Assembly: GCF_010727325.1 (NCBI RefSeq)
Contig: NZ_AP022565.1
Location: 4,588,001-4,652,000 of the forward strand
Direction of reading: 5' to 3'
From: Mycolicibacterium alvei
GTDB taxonomy: Bacteria > Actinomycetota > Actinomycetes > Mycobacteriales > Mycobacteriaceae
DNA: 64,000 bases
Shown: piece by piece, positions 37,094-46,201 of the stretch
Numbering within the stretch: the first letter of the stretch is position 1
Layout: each line of letters begins with the position of its first letter
Position numbers and translations under genes: made by a program
Notes under the pieces: model-generated
What the model saw: only the letters and a program-made list of their open reading frames with translations
Database searches by the model: none
What the model was told of the DNA's origin: nothing

Positions 37094-37170
37094 GGCCCTG
37101 TGGCGCAGTTGGTTAGCGCGCCGCCCTGTCACGGCGGAGGTCGCGGGTTCGAGTCCCGTCAGGGTCGCCA
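37094..37170 (+). tRNA. tRNA-Asp(GTC)
   Basis: GGCCCTG pairs with CAGGGTC, the anticodon loop CTGTCAC reads GTC, the T-arm is GCGGG-TTCGAGT-CCCGT, and CCA is encoded at 37168-37170. Confidence 0.95.
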
Positions 37171-37208
37171 TCACGGCGAGGCACTTCGGTCTAGGCCGAC
37201 GGCCTTCC

Positions 37209-37282
37209 GGCCAGGTAGCTCAGTTGGTACGAGCGTCCGCCTGAAAAGCGGAAGGTCGCCGGTTCGATCCCGGCCCTGGCCA
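37209..37282 (+). tRNA. tRNA-Phe(GAA)
   Basis: GGCCAGG pairs with CCTGGCC, the anticodon loop CTGAAAA reads GAA, and the T-arm is GCCGG-TTCGATC-CCGGC. CCA is not encoded. Last of the cluster, followed by a terminator. Confidence 0.95.
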
Positions 37283-37290
37283 CTGAGAGA

Positions 37291-37314
37291 ACCCACCGGC
37301 GACGGTGGGTTTTT
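37291..37314 (+). terminator. Rho-independent terminator of the tRNA cluster
   Basis: ACCCACCG-GCGA-CGGTGGGT followed by TTTTC is a perfect 8-bp hairpin with a U run, nine bases after tRNA-Phe. Confidence 0.9.
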
Positions 37315-37334
37315 CTGTTTCTTGCCCTTCCGGA

Positions 37335-38153
37335 TCAGATCTGCCAATCGTTGGAGCCGTCGTGCCGGGAGTAGGTGCCGGTGGAGTTCTGCACGATGAT
37401 GGGATCGCCGGCGCCGAAGTTGTCGAAGAACCACCTCGCGTTGGCGGGGCTGATGTTGATGCAGCCGTGACTGACGTCGCGCTTGCCCTGATCGGCGACC
37501 GACCATGGGGCGCTGTGTACGAAGTCGCCGCTGTCGTCGAACCGGACGGCCAGATCGACCGTCAGCTTGTATCCGTAGGCCGAGTTGACCGGGACGCCGT
37601 AGGTCGACGAATCCATCACCACCGAGGGCATCTTTTCTTGGACGTAGTAGGTGCCGTTCGGAGTTTGGTGGCCACCGGCTGCCATTCCCATCGACATCGG
37701 GATGGTTTTCTCCACGGCCCCGTTGCGGGTGACGGTCATTTGGTGGGTGGTGTCGTTGGCCGTGGCCACCAACGTGTCTCCGGTATTGAAATTGGACACC
37801 GTGCCGCCGGCGTCGACGGTGACCGCGGTATGGGCGGGCCAGAAACTCAGCGGACGCCAACGCAGCTGGGTGGGGGTCATCCAGTAGAACTTGCCGGGAA
37901 CTTCCGGTACCGACGAGACGTGGATGGCGTTCTCGGTGGCTCCGGCATCGTCGACGGGTCCGGGGAAGTTGATGATGATCGGCTGGGCCACCCCGACGGT
38001 CGAGCCGTCGACGGGGACAAGCCGCGGTGGCTCGAACGGTGCCGGATCTGCCTGCGCGGTGCCCACGCTGAGTACGAGTGCACAGCCCACCATCGAAGCC
38101 GCTCCGGCTGCCCTCACAGCGCCGAATAGTCTTCCCGACGTCCCATCACTCAT
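37335..38153 (-). CDS. L,D-transpeptidase
   Basis: A 272-residue exported enzyme that forms 3-3 crosslinks in peptidoglycan. A signal peptide ends near TAQADPAP, an Ig-like domain covers about 45-125, and the YkuD catalytic domain holds [20 protein letters not shown] with CINISP, giving the His-Ser/Thr-His-Gly-Cys motif with nucleophile Cys. The Ig-YkuD order fits mycobacterial Ldt proteins. No lipobox is seen. It converges with the tRNA cluster terminator. Confidence 0.93.
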   Translation of the reverse strand: MSDGTSGRLFGAVRAAGAASMVGCALVLSVGTAQADPAPFEPPRLVPVDGSTVGVAQPIIINFPGPVDDAGATENAIHVSSVPEVPGKFYWMTPTQLRWRPLSFWPAHTAVTVDAGGTVSNFNTGDTLVATANDTTHQMTVTRNGAVEKTIPMSMGMAAGGHQTPNGTYYVQEKMPSVVMDSSTYGVPVNSAYGYKLTVDLAVRFDDSGDFVHSAPWSVADQGKRDVSHGCINISPANARWFFDNFGAGDPIIVQNSTGTYSRHDGSNDWQI

Positions 38154-38287
38154 CGCACCATCGTGTCATCGCTGGTCAGGTCTGTCCGGTAAAACAGTGG
38201 CGAACCGGCCACCCCCGTTCTCGAGTCCGGTCACGACGATCGGCCGATCGTCTGCGCGGCTAGGCTTGTGTAATCGCAGACGAAAGC

Positions 38288-38557
38288 GTGAGGAAGATGC
38301 CGAAAGTTGCCCGGGTACCGCGGGTGCTGGTTGGTTGCTGTGTCGCCGGCATGATCTTTGTGCCGTCTGCCGCCGCCGAACCGGCAGCGCTGGATCCGAC
38401 CGGGAATCGCTCCGGTGGACCGGTGCCGACCGTCAATGGCGTGCCGTGTGTGGGCGGCAATCTCGGGGTCTGTCTGAGCTTCCGGCAGAACCGGCCACCG
38501 GCGGCCAACCCGGGCGCGCGGTCCAGCGTCGGCCATAGCCCCACCGTCCGCCGCTGA
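38288..38557 (+). CDS. small secreted protein with PCxxGxLGxCL motif
   Basis: An 89-residue exported protein with a signal peptide (VLVGCCVAGMIFVPSAAAEP) and a mature part with two cysteines in VPCVGGNLGVCLSFRQN followed by a Pro/Ala-rich tail. GTG 38288 has GAAAG upstream; an ATG at 38297 is also possible. The cysteine motif recurs in the secreted protein at 57825-58148. Function unknown. Confidence 0.65.
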   Translation: MRKMPKVARVPRVLVGCCVAGMIFVPSAAAEPAALDPTGNRSGGPVPTVNGVPCVGGNLGVCLSFRQNRPPAANPGARSSVGHSPTVRR

Positions 38558-38581
38558 GCGGCATTACCATGACAGCCCGAG

Positions 38582-39181
38582 ATGAACAGTCCCACGATGT
38601 CGGTTGAAACCGACAAGAGCGCGTTCCGGTCGCGGTTGCTCGATGCGATGATTCAGTCGGTCATCGAGGACGGCTATCAGAACACCACAGTCGCCGACAT
38701 CGTGCGGCGGGCCAAGACGTCGCGTCGCACCTTCTATGAGCACTTCGCGAGCCGTGAGGAATGTTTCGTTGCGCTGTTGACCACGGTCAACACCAAGCAT
38801 GTGCGGGAGATCACCCGCGTGGTCGACAGGGATGCTCCGTGGCAGGCTCAGGTCCGCCAGGCGGTCGAGGCGTGGATCGGCTCGTATCAGGCCCACCCCG
38901 AGTTGATGCTGGCCTGGATTCGCGATCTGCCGACCATGGGGACGGCGGCGCGGGCGTTGCAGCGCGAGTCGATGGAGAACTTCGTCGCGATGGTGGAGGT
39001 GATGACGAGCTCCGAGGTCTTCCGCTCGGCCGGAGTGTCGATTTCACGGCGCCGCACCATCATGATGATCGGTGGGTTGCGTGAACTCACCGCGATGACC
39101 GTCGAGACGGGCGGCGATGTCGGGGAGATCATCGAGGACGCCGTGCAGGCCTGCACCGCGATGTTGACCCCGCTCAGCTGA
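38582..39181 (+). CDS. TetR-family regulator
   Basis: A 199-residue protein with an N-terminal helix-turn-helix (TTVADIVRRAKTSRRTFYEHFASREECF) and a C-terminal ligand domain with VRQAVEAWIGSYQAHPELM. It starts 25 bases after the small secreted protein and its end overlaps the convergent membrane-protein gene by eight bases. Target unknown. Confidence 0.85.
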   Translation: MNSPTMSVETDKSAFRSRLLDAMIQSVIEDGYQNTTVADIVRRAKTSRRTFYEHFASREECFVALLTTVNTKHVREITRVVDRDAPWQAQVRQAVEAWIGSYQAHPELMLAWIRDLPTMGTAARALQRESMENFVAMVEVMTSSEVFRSAGVSISRRRTIMMIGGLRELTAMTVETGGDVGEIIEDAVQACTAMLTPLS

Positions 39182-39650
39182 CGGCGACCGCGGCCTGTTG
39201 GTGGCGGCGCTGCCGTTCGATGGTGGCGAAGTAGAACGCGAATGCGAACGCGAAGCTGGTGAACAGGCTCGCGACAAAGAACAGCCAGGGGTGACGGATG
39301 CCGCGTCGTAGCCCGTCGATGATCGTAAATAGTGGCAGCAGAATGACATTGGCGATGGTGTAGTCGGCGCTGGCGGAGCCCGCGGCGGGGTTGGCGTACC
39401 CGAGCGCGATGAACTCCTGCCAACTTCCGGGCCCCCAGATCGGATTGCCGCCCGGTTGGCCGTACTGCGCGACGAACTTCATGTTGAAGTACCAGCAGAT
39501 CGGGATCGATGCGAGGCCGACGACGTAGAAGGCGAGTTCGACCCGGGACAGGGCCGGCCCGGGCGGGCGGGCGAAGATGCCGGGATTGAGACGGATCACG
39601 AGCGCGACGACGGTCACGCCCAGAATTGCATGAACGATGAGCGACACCAT
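39174..39650 (-). CDS. DUF2834-like membrane protein
   Basis: A 158-residue protein with about four hydrophobic helices (VSLIVHAILGVTVVALVI; VELAFYVVGLASIPICW; ADYTIANVILLPLFTIIDG; WLFFVASLFTSFAFAFAF) and a basic C terminus. It is divergent from the TetR gene at 39739; the palindrome TGTCAATATTGACA lies between. The start may be ATG 39650 or an adjacent GTG. Likely controlled by that TetR; the function is unknown. Confidence 0.65.
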   Translation of the reverse strand: MVSLIVHAILGVTVVALVIRLNPGIFARPPGPALSRVELAFYVVGLASIPICWYFNMKFVAQYGQPGGNPIWGPGSWQEFIALGYANPAAGSASADYTIANVILLPLFTIIDGLRRGIRHPWLFFVASLFTSFAFAFAFYFATIERQRRHQQAAVAVS

Positions 39651-39679
39651 GACGTGAGCACACTCGCCTTCCGAAGTTT

Positions 39680-39693
39680 TGTCAATATTGACA
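39680..39693. promoter_or_regulatory. TetR operator palindrome, site 1
   Basis: TGTCAATATTGACA is a perfect 14-base palindrome 46 bases upstream of the TetR gene start and 30 bases upstream of the divergent membrane-protein start. It recurs with one change at 40350. Confidence 0.65.
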
Positions 39694-39738
39694 TTTGAGG
39701 GTCCGGGGATCGATCGGCCGTGCGGTAATTTCACTGCT

Positions 39739-40344
39739 ATGGCCAAACCCGCGCAGACCGCGCGCAGTGAGCGCACACGAGAGGCGTTGCGGCAGGCCGC
39801 GTTGGTGCGATTTCTTGCCCAGGGCGTCGAGGACACCTCGGCCGAACAGATCGCCGCCGACGCCGGCGTCTCGCTGCGCACGTTCTACAGGCATTTCACG
39901 TCCAAACACGACCTCCTGTTCGCGGACTACGACGCCGGCCTGCACTGGTTTCGTGCGGCGCTGGCCGAACGACCCGCGTCCGAATCGATCCTCGACTCGG
40001 TGCAGTCGGCGATCCTGGCCTTCCCCTACGACGTCGATGCGGTAACCAAGATCGCCGGCATGCGGGCGGTGGAACTCGACCCCGACCGGATCGTGCGCCA
40101 CATCCGCCAGGTCGAATCGGACTTCGCCGACGCGGTGGCCGAGCTACTCGTGGCGCGTAGCGGCCAGCTGCCGCAGGGGGATGACCGACTGCGGATCGCG
40201 GTGACCGCCCGATGTGTGGCGGCTTCGGTGTTCGGTGCCATGGAGTTGTGGATGATCGGCAACGAGGCGGGGGAGCGGTCCCTGCCCGAACTGGCCCGGA
40301 TGTGCCGGACCGCGCTGGAAGCGCTGCGATCGGGGCTGGCCTGA
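39739..40344 (+). CDS. TetR-family regulator of the adjacent oxidoreductase
   Basis: A 201-residue protein with a TetR helix-turn-helix (TSAEQIAADAGVSLRTFYRHFTSKHDLLFADY) and a C-terminal domain of the TetR_C type. TAATTT at 39726-39731 lies seven bases before the ATG, so the message is probably leaderless. Matching palindromes before and after the gene suggest autoregulation and control of the FAD oxidoreductase downstream and the membrane protein upstream. Confidence 0.85.
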   Translation: MAKPAQTARSERTREALRQAALVRFLAQGVEDTSAEQIAADAGVSLRTFYRHFTSKHDLLFADYDAGLHWFRAALAERPASESILDSVQSAILAFPYDVDAVTKIAGMRAVELDPDRIVRHIRQVESDFADAVAELLVARSGQLPQGDDRLRIAVTARCVAASVFGAMELWMIGNEAGERSLPELARMCRTALEALRSGLA

Positions 40345-40370
40345 TGTTTTGTCATTATTGACAAAACATC
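40343..40370. promoter_or_regulatory. operator/hairpin, site 2
   Basis: Arms of 12 bases (40343-40354, 40359-40370) are perfect complements around TTAT. The core TGTCATTATTGACA differs from site 1 by one base. It overlaps the TetR stop and precedes the oxidoreductase start by 24 bases. Confidence 0.65.
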
Positions 40371-40393
40371 ACGCTCGGTGTCAGCCTCAGTCG

Positions 40394-41950
40394 ATGGCGG
40401 AATACGACGCGATCGTGATCGGGGCCGGGCACAACGGACTGGCTGCGGCGGCCCTGTTGGCGCGGGCCGGAAGGCGCACTCTGTGCCTGGAGGCCAAGCG
40501 ATACGCCGGCGGGATGGCTTCGACCGTCGAGCTTTTCGACGGCTACCGGTTCGAGATCGCCGGGTCGTTGCAGTTCCCCACCTCGGCCGTCGTGAGTGCC
40601 GAGTTGGGGCTGGACACCTTGCCGACCGTGGGTCTGGAGGTCATGTCGGTATCGCTGCGCGGAATCGGTGACCGGCCGGTCGTCTACTACGCCGACCCGA
40701 TGAAGATGCTGGGCCACCTCGGTGAGGTTCACGGCGCCGACGCGGTGGCCGGGATGGCGGGCCTGATGACCTGGAGTTTGGCGCCCACTCGGGCTCTGGG
40801 CCGCTTCGACGCAGGCCGTCCACCCCGCACCCTCGACGAGATGTATGCCTGCGCAGCAACAGAATCCGAGCGGTTGGCCATCGATGACCTGCTATTCGGA
40901 TCGGTCAGTGATGTCCTGGACCGGTACCTGCCGGACAAGGACAAACACGGCGCGTTGCGCGGCATGCTGGCCTTTCTGGCGGTCAACACCACCTACCGCG
41001 GACCCGAAACGCCGGGCAGTGCGGCCGCCCTGGCCTACGGACTGGCGGTGCCCGACGAGAACGCCGTGCTGATGAAGAAGCTGGCGGGCGGGATCGGCGC
41101 CTTGACCGACCATCTGCATGCGCTGCTGACCGCCGCCGGGGGTGAACTGCGGTTGCGCAGCAGCGTCGACCGGATAGCCGTCGACAACGGCCGGATCACC
41201 GGAGTGCGGTTGGCCGACGGCACCACGATCACCGCGCCCGTCGTGGTGTCGGCGATCGCCCCGGACATCACGGTGACCAAGCTGATCGATCCCGAGGCGC
41301 TGCCGGCCGAGGTGCGTGAGCGGTTCACCCGGATCGACCATCGCGGCAGCTATCTGCAGATGCATTTCGCGCTCGACGGAGCGCCCACCTTCGACGCCCC
41401 CTATGAGCTGCTCAACGACCCGGAAATGCAGGCTGCCATCGGCATTTTCAGCACTCCGGAAGAACTGCAGCAGCAGTGGCAGGACGCCCGCCGCGGGATC
41501 GTGCCCGCCGATCCCGCCGTCGCCTTTCAGATCCCGTCGGCTCATGACCCGACGCTGGCCCCGCCGGGCAAGCACGCCGCCTCGGCGTTCGCGTTGTGGT
41601 TCCCGGTCGAGGAGTCGGCGTCCGGCTACGGCGAACTCAAGGACGAGATGGGCCGGCGGGTCATCGAGAAGATCAGCCGGTTGGCGCCTGATTTCGAGCA
41701 GCGGATCATCCGACACACCACCTTCACGCCGCGCCACATGGGCACGATGTTCGGCGCGCCGGGCGGCGACTACTGCCACGGCCTGATCCATCCCGAGCAG
41801 ATGGGCCCCAACCGTCCCGGCCCCAAAGGGCATGTCGGTCAACCGATTCCCATTGACGGTCTATATCTGGCCAGCGCCGGGTGTCACGGTGGGCCGGGGA
41901 TCACCTTCATCCCCGGCTACAACGCCGCCAAGGCCGTGCTGGGCGACTGA
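40394..41950 (+). CDS. FAD-dependent phytoene-dehydrogenase-like oxidoreductase
   Basis: A 518-residue flavoprotein. The dinucleotide-binding motif is DAIVIGAGHNGLAAAALLARAG at the N terminus, followed by the carotenoid-desaturase-like AGGMASTVELFDGYRFEIAG, and the C-terminal GLYLASAGCHGGPGITFIPGYNAA closes the FAD fold. These define the CrtI-like NAD(P)/FAD group whose substrates in mycobacteria are mostly unknown. ATG 40394 fits the fold start. It lies after TetR with an operator between. Confidence 0.87.
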   Translation: MAEYDAIVIGAGHNGLAAAALLARAGRRTLCLEAKRYAGGMASTVELFDGYRFEIAGSLQFPTSAVVSAELGLDTLPTVGLEVMSVSLRGIGDRPVVYYADPMKMLGHLGEVHGADAVAGMAGLMTWSLAPTRALGRFDAGRPPRTLDEMYACAATESERLAIDDLLFGSVSDVLDRYLPDKDKHGALRGMLAFLAVNTTYRGPETPGSAAALAYGLAVPDENAVLMKKLAGGIGALTDHLHALLTAAGGELRLRSSVDRIAVDNGRITGVRLADGTTITAPVVVSAIAPDITVTKLIDPEALPAEVRERFTRIDHRGSYLQMHFALDGAPTFDAPYELLNDPEMQAAIGIFSTPEELQQQWQDARRGIVPADPAVAFQIPSAHDPTLAPPGKHAASAFALWFPVEESASGYGELKDEMGRRVIEKISRLAPDFEQRIIRHTTFTPRHMGTMFGAPGGDYCHGLIHPEQMGPNRPGPKGHVGQPIPIDGLYLASAGCHGGPGITFIPGYNAAKAVLGD

Positions 41951-42029
41951 ACGGGGCTCCACTCGGTCGCGCACCGGGATCGTGGGCATTGCGCACATCG
42001 GCGAGCGTAGCCCCGGGTAATCTCGCCGC

Positions 42030-42470
42030 ATGGCAACCAGCGATTCCCGTGAAGTAGTGATCGAGGCGACCCCACAGGAGATCCTCGACGTCGTCGCCGA
42101 TGTCGAGGCGACGCCGACCTGGTCGCCCCAATACCAGCGTGCCGAGATCCTCGAGTCCTACGACGACGGCCGGCCCAAGCAGGTGAAGATGACGGTCAAG
42201 GCCGCCGGGTTGACCGACGAGCAGGTCATCGAATACACCTGGAGTGAGAACAAGGTCAGCTGGACGCTGGTGCGGGCCGGCCAGCTCAAGGCCCAGGACG
42301 CCAGCTACACCCTGACCCCCGACGGTGACAAGACCAAGGTCCGGTTCGACATCACCATCGATCTGTCGGTGCCGATGCCCGGCTTCATCCTGAAGCGGAC
42401 CATGAAGGGCGGCGTGGAGACCGCTACCGAAGGCCTGCGCAAGCAGGTGCTCAAGGTCAAGAAGGGGTAG
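42030..42470 (+). CDS. SRPBCC-family lipid-binding/cyclase-like protein
   Basis: A 146-residue START/SRPBCC (polyketide-cyclase-like) protein: EVVIEATPQEILDVVADVEATPTWSP begins the fold, and VRFDITIDLSVPMPGFILKR ends it near a long C-terminal helix. The fold makes a cavity for hydrophobic ligands. TAATCT (42018-42023) six bases before the ATG suggests a leaderless start. It is a paralogue of the gene at 47134, as in the Rv0854/Rv0856/Rv0857 group. Confidence 0.87.
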   Translation: MATSDSREVVIEATPQEILDVVADVEATPTWSPQYQRAEILESYDDGRPKQVKMTVKAAGLTDEQVIEYTWSENKVSWTLVRAGQLKAQDASYTLTPDGDKTKVRFDITIDLSVPMPGFILKRTMKGGVETATEGLRKQVLKVKKG

Positions 42471-42474
42471 CCGG

Positions 42475-44142
42475 TCAGCTCGAGTTGGCGTCCGCGGCGG
42501 ACTGCGCCAACTCGGTCAGCAGTGGCGGGATGTCCATCCGGCCCAGCATCACCTCGACGAACACCATGCGGTCGGGGGTGGCCGCCGCCGTCGTCAGCGC
42601 GTCGTCGAGTTCGCCGTAGGTGCTGACCCGGAAGGTGAGCGCATCCGAGACGCCCAGCGCCGCGGGCAGTTCGGTCCAGCGCCAGCCGGTGATGTCGTTG
42701 TATTCGGCTGTGACCCCGTGGATTGCGCGTTCCACGGTATATCCGTCGTTGTTGACCACCACCACGACGGGGGACAGCCCTTCGCGGCCGAACGCCCCGA
42801 GTTCCTGGATGGTCAGCTGGGCGGCGCCGTCACCGATGAGCAGCACCGTGCGACGGTCCCGATCGGCCAGACCGGCGCCGAGCGCGGCGGGCAAGCCGTA
42901 GCCGATCGAGCCCCACAGGGGTTGGCCGATGAACGTCACCCCTGAGGGCAGCCGGTGCCCGGCCATTCCGTAGAACGACGTGCCTTGATCGGCGAGCACC
43001 ACATTGCCCGGGGTCAGCGCTTGAGAAAGCCTGTCCCACAGGGCTTCCTGGGTCAGGGCGGCTTCCCGGGCCGGAGGGTCGGTGTGTGGCCGGGCTGGCA
43101 GCGGGGGTAGCGCCGGTGAGGTGATGCCACGCTCGGTGAGGATCGCGGTGACGGCGTCGAGTGCGGCCGACATGTCCAGCGGGGCGTACACCTGCCCGGC
43201 CACCACACTCTGGTTGACGCCGATGTCGATGGTGCGGGCCGGGTCGATGCGCTGGCTGAAGAACCCGCTGACCATGTCGGTGAACAACACACCCGCGGTC
43301 ACCAGCACCGGAGCATCCTCGATCGCCTCGCGCACCGAATCCTCGCTGGCCGCACCGGCATAGATGCCCAGATAGTTGGGTGAGCTCTCGTCGACCAGGC
43401 TCTTGCCCCACATCAGGGTGGCGTGGGCGATGGTGTCGGCCGCCAGCAGGGCATTGAGTTGGTCGACGCAGTCCAGTCGGTGCACCAGGAAATCGGCCAG
43501 CACGGTCAACCGGTGGTCGGCGATCATCTCGGCGGCCGCTGCGGTGAACATCGCGAGTGCTCGCGGACTGGTGCCGCCGGTGTAGCGCGGCAGCGGCGTG
43601 GTGGGACGTTCGGTGGGGAACCGGGCCACGTCGGTGGCGATCAACAGGTAGCCGGGCCGCTTCTGCTCACGCACCTCCGAGAGCACCCGGTCGATCTCTC
43701 GGGTCGCCGTTGCCGGCGCCAGATCCGCTTGGGCGCAGGTGATCTCACGACTGATCCGCAGGAAGTGATCGAAGTCGCCGTCACCCAGAGTGTGGTGCAC
43801 GATCCGACGTGCCGCCTGGGAATCCTTGGACGGCGCGCCGACGATGTGCACTACCGGCACGTGTTCGGCATAACTGCCCGCGATCGCATTGGCCGCCGAC
43901 AGTTCACCGACCCCGAACGTGGTGACCAGCGCGGCCATCCCGCGCAGCCGGCCGTAGCCGTCGGCCGCGTAGCCGGCGTTGAGCTCGTTGGCGCCGCCCA
44001 CCCAGCGCAGCGTCGGGTGAGCCAGGATGTGGTCGAGGAATTCCATTTGATAGTCGCCGGGAACGCCGAACATCTCGGTCACGCCGAGTTCGGCGAGGCG
44101 GTCCAGGAGATAGTCGCCGACGGTGTACCCGATTTCGCCCAT
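42475..44142 (-). CDS. kdc: alpha-keto-acid decarboxylase
   Basis: A thiamine-diphosphate enzyme of 555 residues that decarboxylates branched or aromatic 2-keto acids to aldehydes. The catalytic glutamate is in [19 protein letters not shown] and the ThDP motif spans [13 protein letters not shown] to [12 protein letters not shown]. The order of domains is that of pyruvate/indolepyruvate decarboxylases. It is divergent from the racemase gene with 17 bases between starts, so promoters overlap. Matches Rv0853c. Confidence 0.92.
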   Translation of the reverse strand: MGEIGYTVGDYLLDRLAELGVTEMFGVPGDYQMEFLDHILAHPTLRWVGGANELNAGYAADGYGRLRGMAALVTTFGVGELSAANAIAGSYAEHVPVVHIVGAPSKDSQAARRIVHHTLGDGDFDHFLRISREITCAQADLAPATATREIDRVLSEVREQKRPGYLLIATDVARFPTERPTTPLPRYTGGTSPRALAMFTAAAAEMIADHRLTVLADFLVHRLDCVDQLNALLAADTIAHATLMWGKSLVDESSPNYLGIYAGAASEDSVREAIEDAPVLVTAGVLFTDMVSGFFSQRIDPARTIDIGVNQSVVAGQVYAPLDMSAALDAVTAILTERGITSPALPPLPARPHTDPPAREAALTQEALWDRLSQALTPGNVVLADQGTSFYGMAGHRLPSGVTFIGQPLWGSIGYGLPAALGAGLADRDRRTVLLIGDGAAQLTIQELGAFGREGLSPVVVVVNNDGYTVERAIHGVTAEYNDITGWRWTELPAALGVSDALTFRVSTYGELDDALTTAAATPDRMVFVEVMLGRMDIPPLLTELAQSAADANSS

Positions 44143-44159
44143 CCCTTAGTGTGCCTCGC

Positions 44160-45242
44160 ATGACCAACACCGGACCGCTCGCCGGAGTGCGAGTTATCGA
44201 ACTGGGCGGCATCGGCCCCGGGCCACACGCCGCGATGATGCTCTCGGACCTGGGTGCCGACGTGGTGCGGGTGCGCCGGCCGGGTGGCCTGACGATGCCT
44301 GCCGAGAATGTCGATCTGATGCATCGCGGCAAGCGCATCGTCGACCTGGACGTCAAGTCCGAGCCCGGCAAGTTGCTGGATCTGGTCGCCAAAGCCGATG
44401 TGCTGCTGGATTGTTTCCGTCCCGGCACCTGCGAACGTCTCGGGATCGGGCCGGCCGAGTGTGAGGCCGTCAATCCGCGGCTGATCTTCGCCCGGATCAC
44501 CGGCTGGGGTCAGGACGGACCGCTGGCCACCACCGCCGGCCACGACATCAACTACCTGTCGCAGACGGGTGCGCTCAGCGCGATCGGCTACCGCGACCGT
44601 CCGCCGGTGGCGCCCCTGAACCTGGTCGCCGATTTCGGTGGCGGTTCGATGCTCGTCGTCGTCGGTATCGTCACCGCGTTGTACGAGCGGGAACGCTCCG
44701 GCAAGGGGCAGGTGATCGATGCTGCGATGGTCGACGGGGTCAGCATGCTGGCGCAGATGATGTGGACAATGCGGGCCACCGGATCGTTGCGTGACGAGCG
44801 CGAGTCGTTCCTGCTCGACGGCGGCGCCCCCTACTATCGGACCTATGAGACCTCCGACGGGGGCTACATGGCGGTCGGATCGATCGAACCGCAGTTCTTC
44901 GCGCAGCTGGTGGCCGGTCTCGGCCTGGACGCCGCCGAGATCCCCGGGCAGTTCGAACTGGCCCGCTATGACCAGATGCGGGCCATCTTCACCGAGCGCT
45001 TCGCCACCAAGACCCGCGACGAGTGGACCGAGATCTTCGCCGGCACCGATGCATGTGTGACACCGGTGCTCACCTGGGGCGAGGCTGCCGAAGGCGAGCA
45101 CCTGCTGGCCCGCTCGACCCTGGTCACCGTCGACGGTGTCGCACAGGCCGCCCCGGCCCCGCGGTTCTCCCGGACGCCGCCGAGTTCACCCGGTCAGCCG
45201 CCACAGTCGAGCACCGACATCGACGACATCGGCTGGACCTGA
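44160..45242 (+). CDS. far: CoA-transferase family III / alpha-methylacyl-CoA racemase-like
   Basis: A 360-residue enzyme related to mycobacterial MCR. GVRVIELGGIGPGPHAAMML begins the CoA-binding fold; the catalytic residues of MCR map to His in AGHDINYLS, Asp in NLVADFGGGSM and Glu in VGSIEPQFF. It should epimerise or transfer CoA on 2-methyl fatty acyl-CoAs. TAGTGT at 44147-44152 lies seven bases before ATG 44160, a leaderless pattern; GTG 44151 is rejected. Confidence 0.88.
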   Translation: MTNTGPLAGVRVIELGGIGPGPHAAMMLSDLGADVVRVRRPGGLTMPAENVDLMHRGKRIVDLDVKSEPGKLLDLVAKADVLLDCFRPGTCERLGIGPAECEAVNPRLIFARITGWGQDGPLATTAGHDINYLSQTGALSAIGYRDRPPVAPLNLVADFGGGSMLVVVGIVTALYERERSGKGQVIDAAMVDGVSMLAQMMWTMRATGSLRDERESFLLDGGAPYYRTYETSDGGYMAVGSIEPQFFAQLVAGLGLDAAEIPGQFELARYDQMRAIFTERFATKTRDEWTEIFAGTDACVTPVLTWGEAAEGEHLLARSTLVTVDGVAQAAPAPRFSRTPPSSPGQPPQSSTDIDDIGWT

Positions 45243-45252
45243 CCGGCGCGCA

Positions 45253-45266
45253 GGGACTTTGTGCCC
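45253..45266 (+). promoter_or_regulatory. DosR-box-like site
   Basis: GGGACTTTGTGCCC fits the GGGACT...GTCCC core of the DosR dormancy box with small deviations. Its centre is about 42 bases before the universal-stress GTG, the usual distance if transcription begins at that GTG. Confidence 0.5.
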
Positions 45267-45301
45267 TGGCAATCGGGCTCTGAAGCGGCCACGATGGGGG
45301 T

Positions 45302-46201
45302 GTGACTTCCTCGGACGCACCAGTAGTAGTCGGAATCGACGGCAGTGACGGCGCGCTCGGCGCGGCTCGCTGGGCAGGCGCGGTCGCCGCGCGGTTCGGC
45401 GCGCCGCTGCGCATCGTGCACGCCCTACCGTCCATCGGCCGCAACCTGACTCAGACCGCGGCCGCCCTGACCGCGGCGATGATGTCGTATCAGCGCGACA
45501 TGGCCCAGGCGTTCCTCAAGGCCGCGGAGGAGGCCGTACGCGCCGATCACCCCGAGCTGTCGGTATCCACGGACTCATTCAACGAACCCGCCGACCAGGT
45601 GCTGATCGAGGCCAGCCGGCAGGCGCGGCTCGTCGTCCTCGGCGGTAAGACGGTCACACCGGCCGCGGCGCTGCTGCTTGGGTCGACGGCGCTGTCCGTG
45701 GCCACTCGGGCCGCGTGCCCGGTGGTCGCCTTCCGCGGGGACCGGGTCGACCCCGGGGACGGCCCGGTCATCGTCGGGGTCGACGACAGCCCCGCCGCGC
45801 AGACCGCGCTGGAGACGGCCTTCGAATTCGCCGATCGGTTCGGCCAGTCGGTCAACGCCGTGCGGTCGCTGTCGTTGACCGCACCCGCCGAGACCGGTGT
45901 CACCATCCCACTGCTGATCGACTGGGACGGGGTGGAGTCCGCCGAACTGATGGCGCTGACCGAGACCGTCGACGTCCACAACAAGAACCACCCGGGCGTC
46001 GACGCCAAATGTTTCATCGAGCCCGACTCGCCCGGCAAGGCGGTGCTGAAGCACGTCGATGATTCCGGACTCGTGGTGGTCGGGTCTCGCGGCCGCAATG
46101 CGCTGGCCGGAGTATTGCTCGGCTCGACCAGCCTGAACCTGCTGCACCACAGTCCGGTACCGGTGATGATCTGTCGGGCACAAGGAGATTCGGATGCCTG
46201 A
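45302..46201 (+). CDS. tandem universal stress protein
   Basis: A 299-residue protein with two Usp domains. VVVGIDGSDGALGAARWA and VIVGVDDSPAAQTALETAFEF start each domain; the second ends in VVVGSRGRNALAGVLLGSTS, the G-2x-G-9x-GS ATP-binding motif, while the first has a weaker form (VLGGKTVTPAAALLLGSTA). GTG 45302 may be leaderless (CACGAT six bases upstream). A DosR-like box precedes it, fitting induction in hypoxia. It overlaps the next Usp gene by eight bases. Confidence 0.9.
   Translation: MTSSDAPVVVGIDGSDGALGAARWAGAVAARFGAPLRIVHALPSIGRNLTQTAAALTAAMMSYQRDMAQAFLKAAEEAVRADHPELSVSTDSFNEPADQVLIEASRQARLVVLGGKTVTPAAALLLGSTALSVATRAACPVVAFRGDRVDPGDGPVIVGVDDSPAAQTALETAFEFADRFGQSVNAVRSLSLTAPAETGVTIPLLIDWDGVESAELMALTETVDVHNKNHPGVDAKCFIEPDSPGKAVLKHVDDSGLVVVGSRGRNALAGVLLGSTSLNLLHHSPVPVMICRAQGDSDA

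Noticed and set aside
36926..37174. 82-codon minus-strand frame over the tRNA cluster
   Set aside because: It is antisense to tRNA-Glu and tRNA-Asp; no coding evidence.
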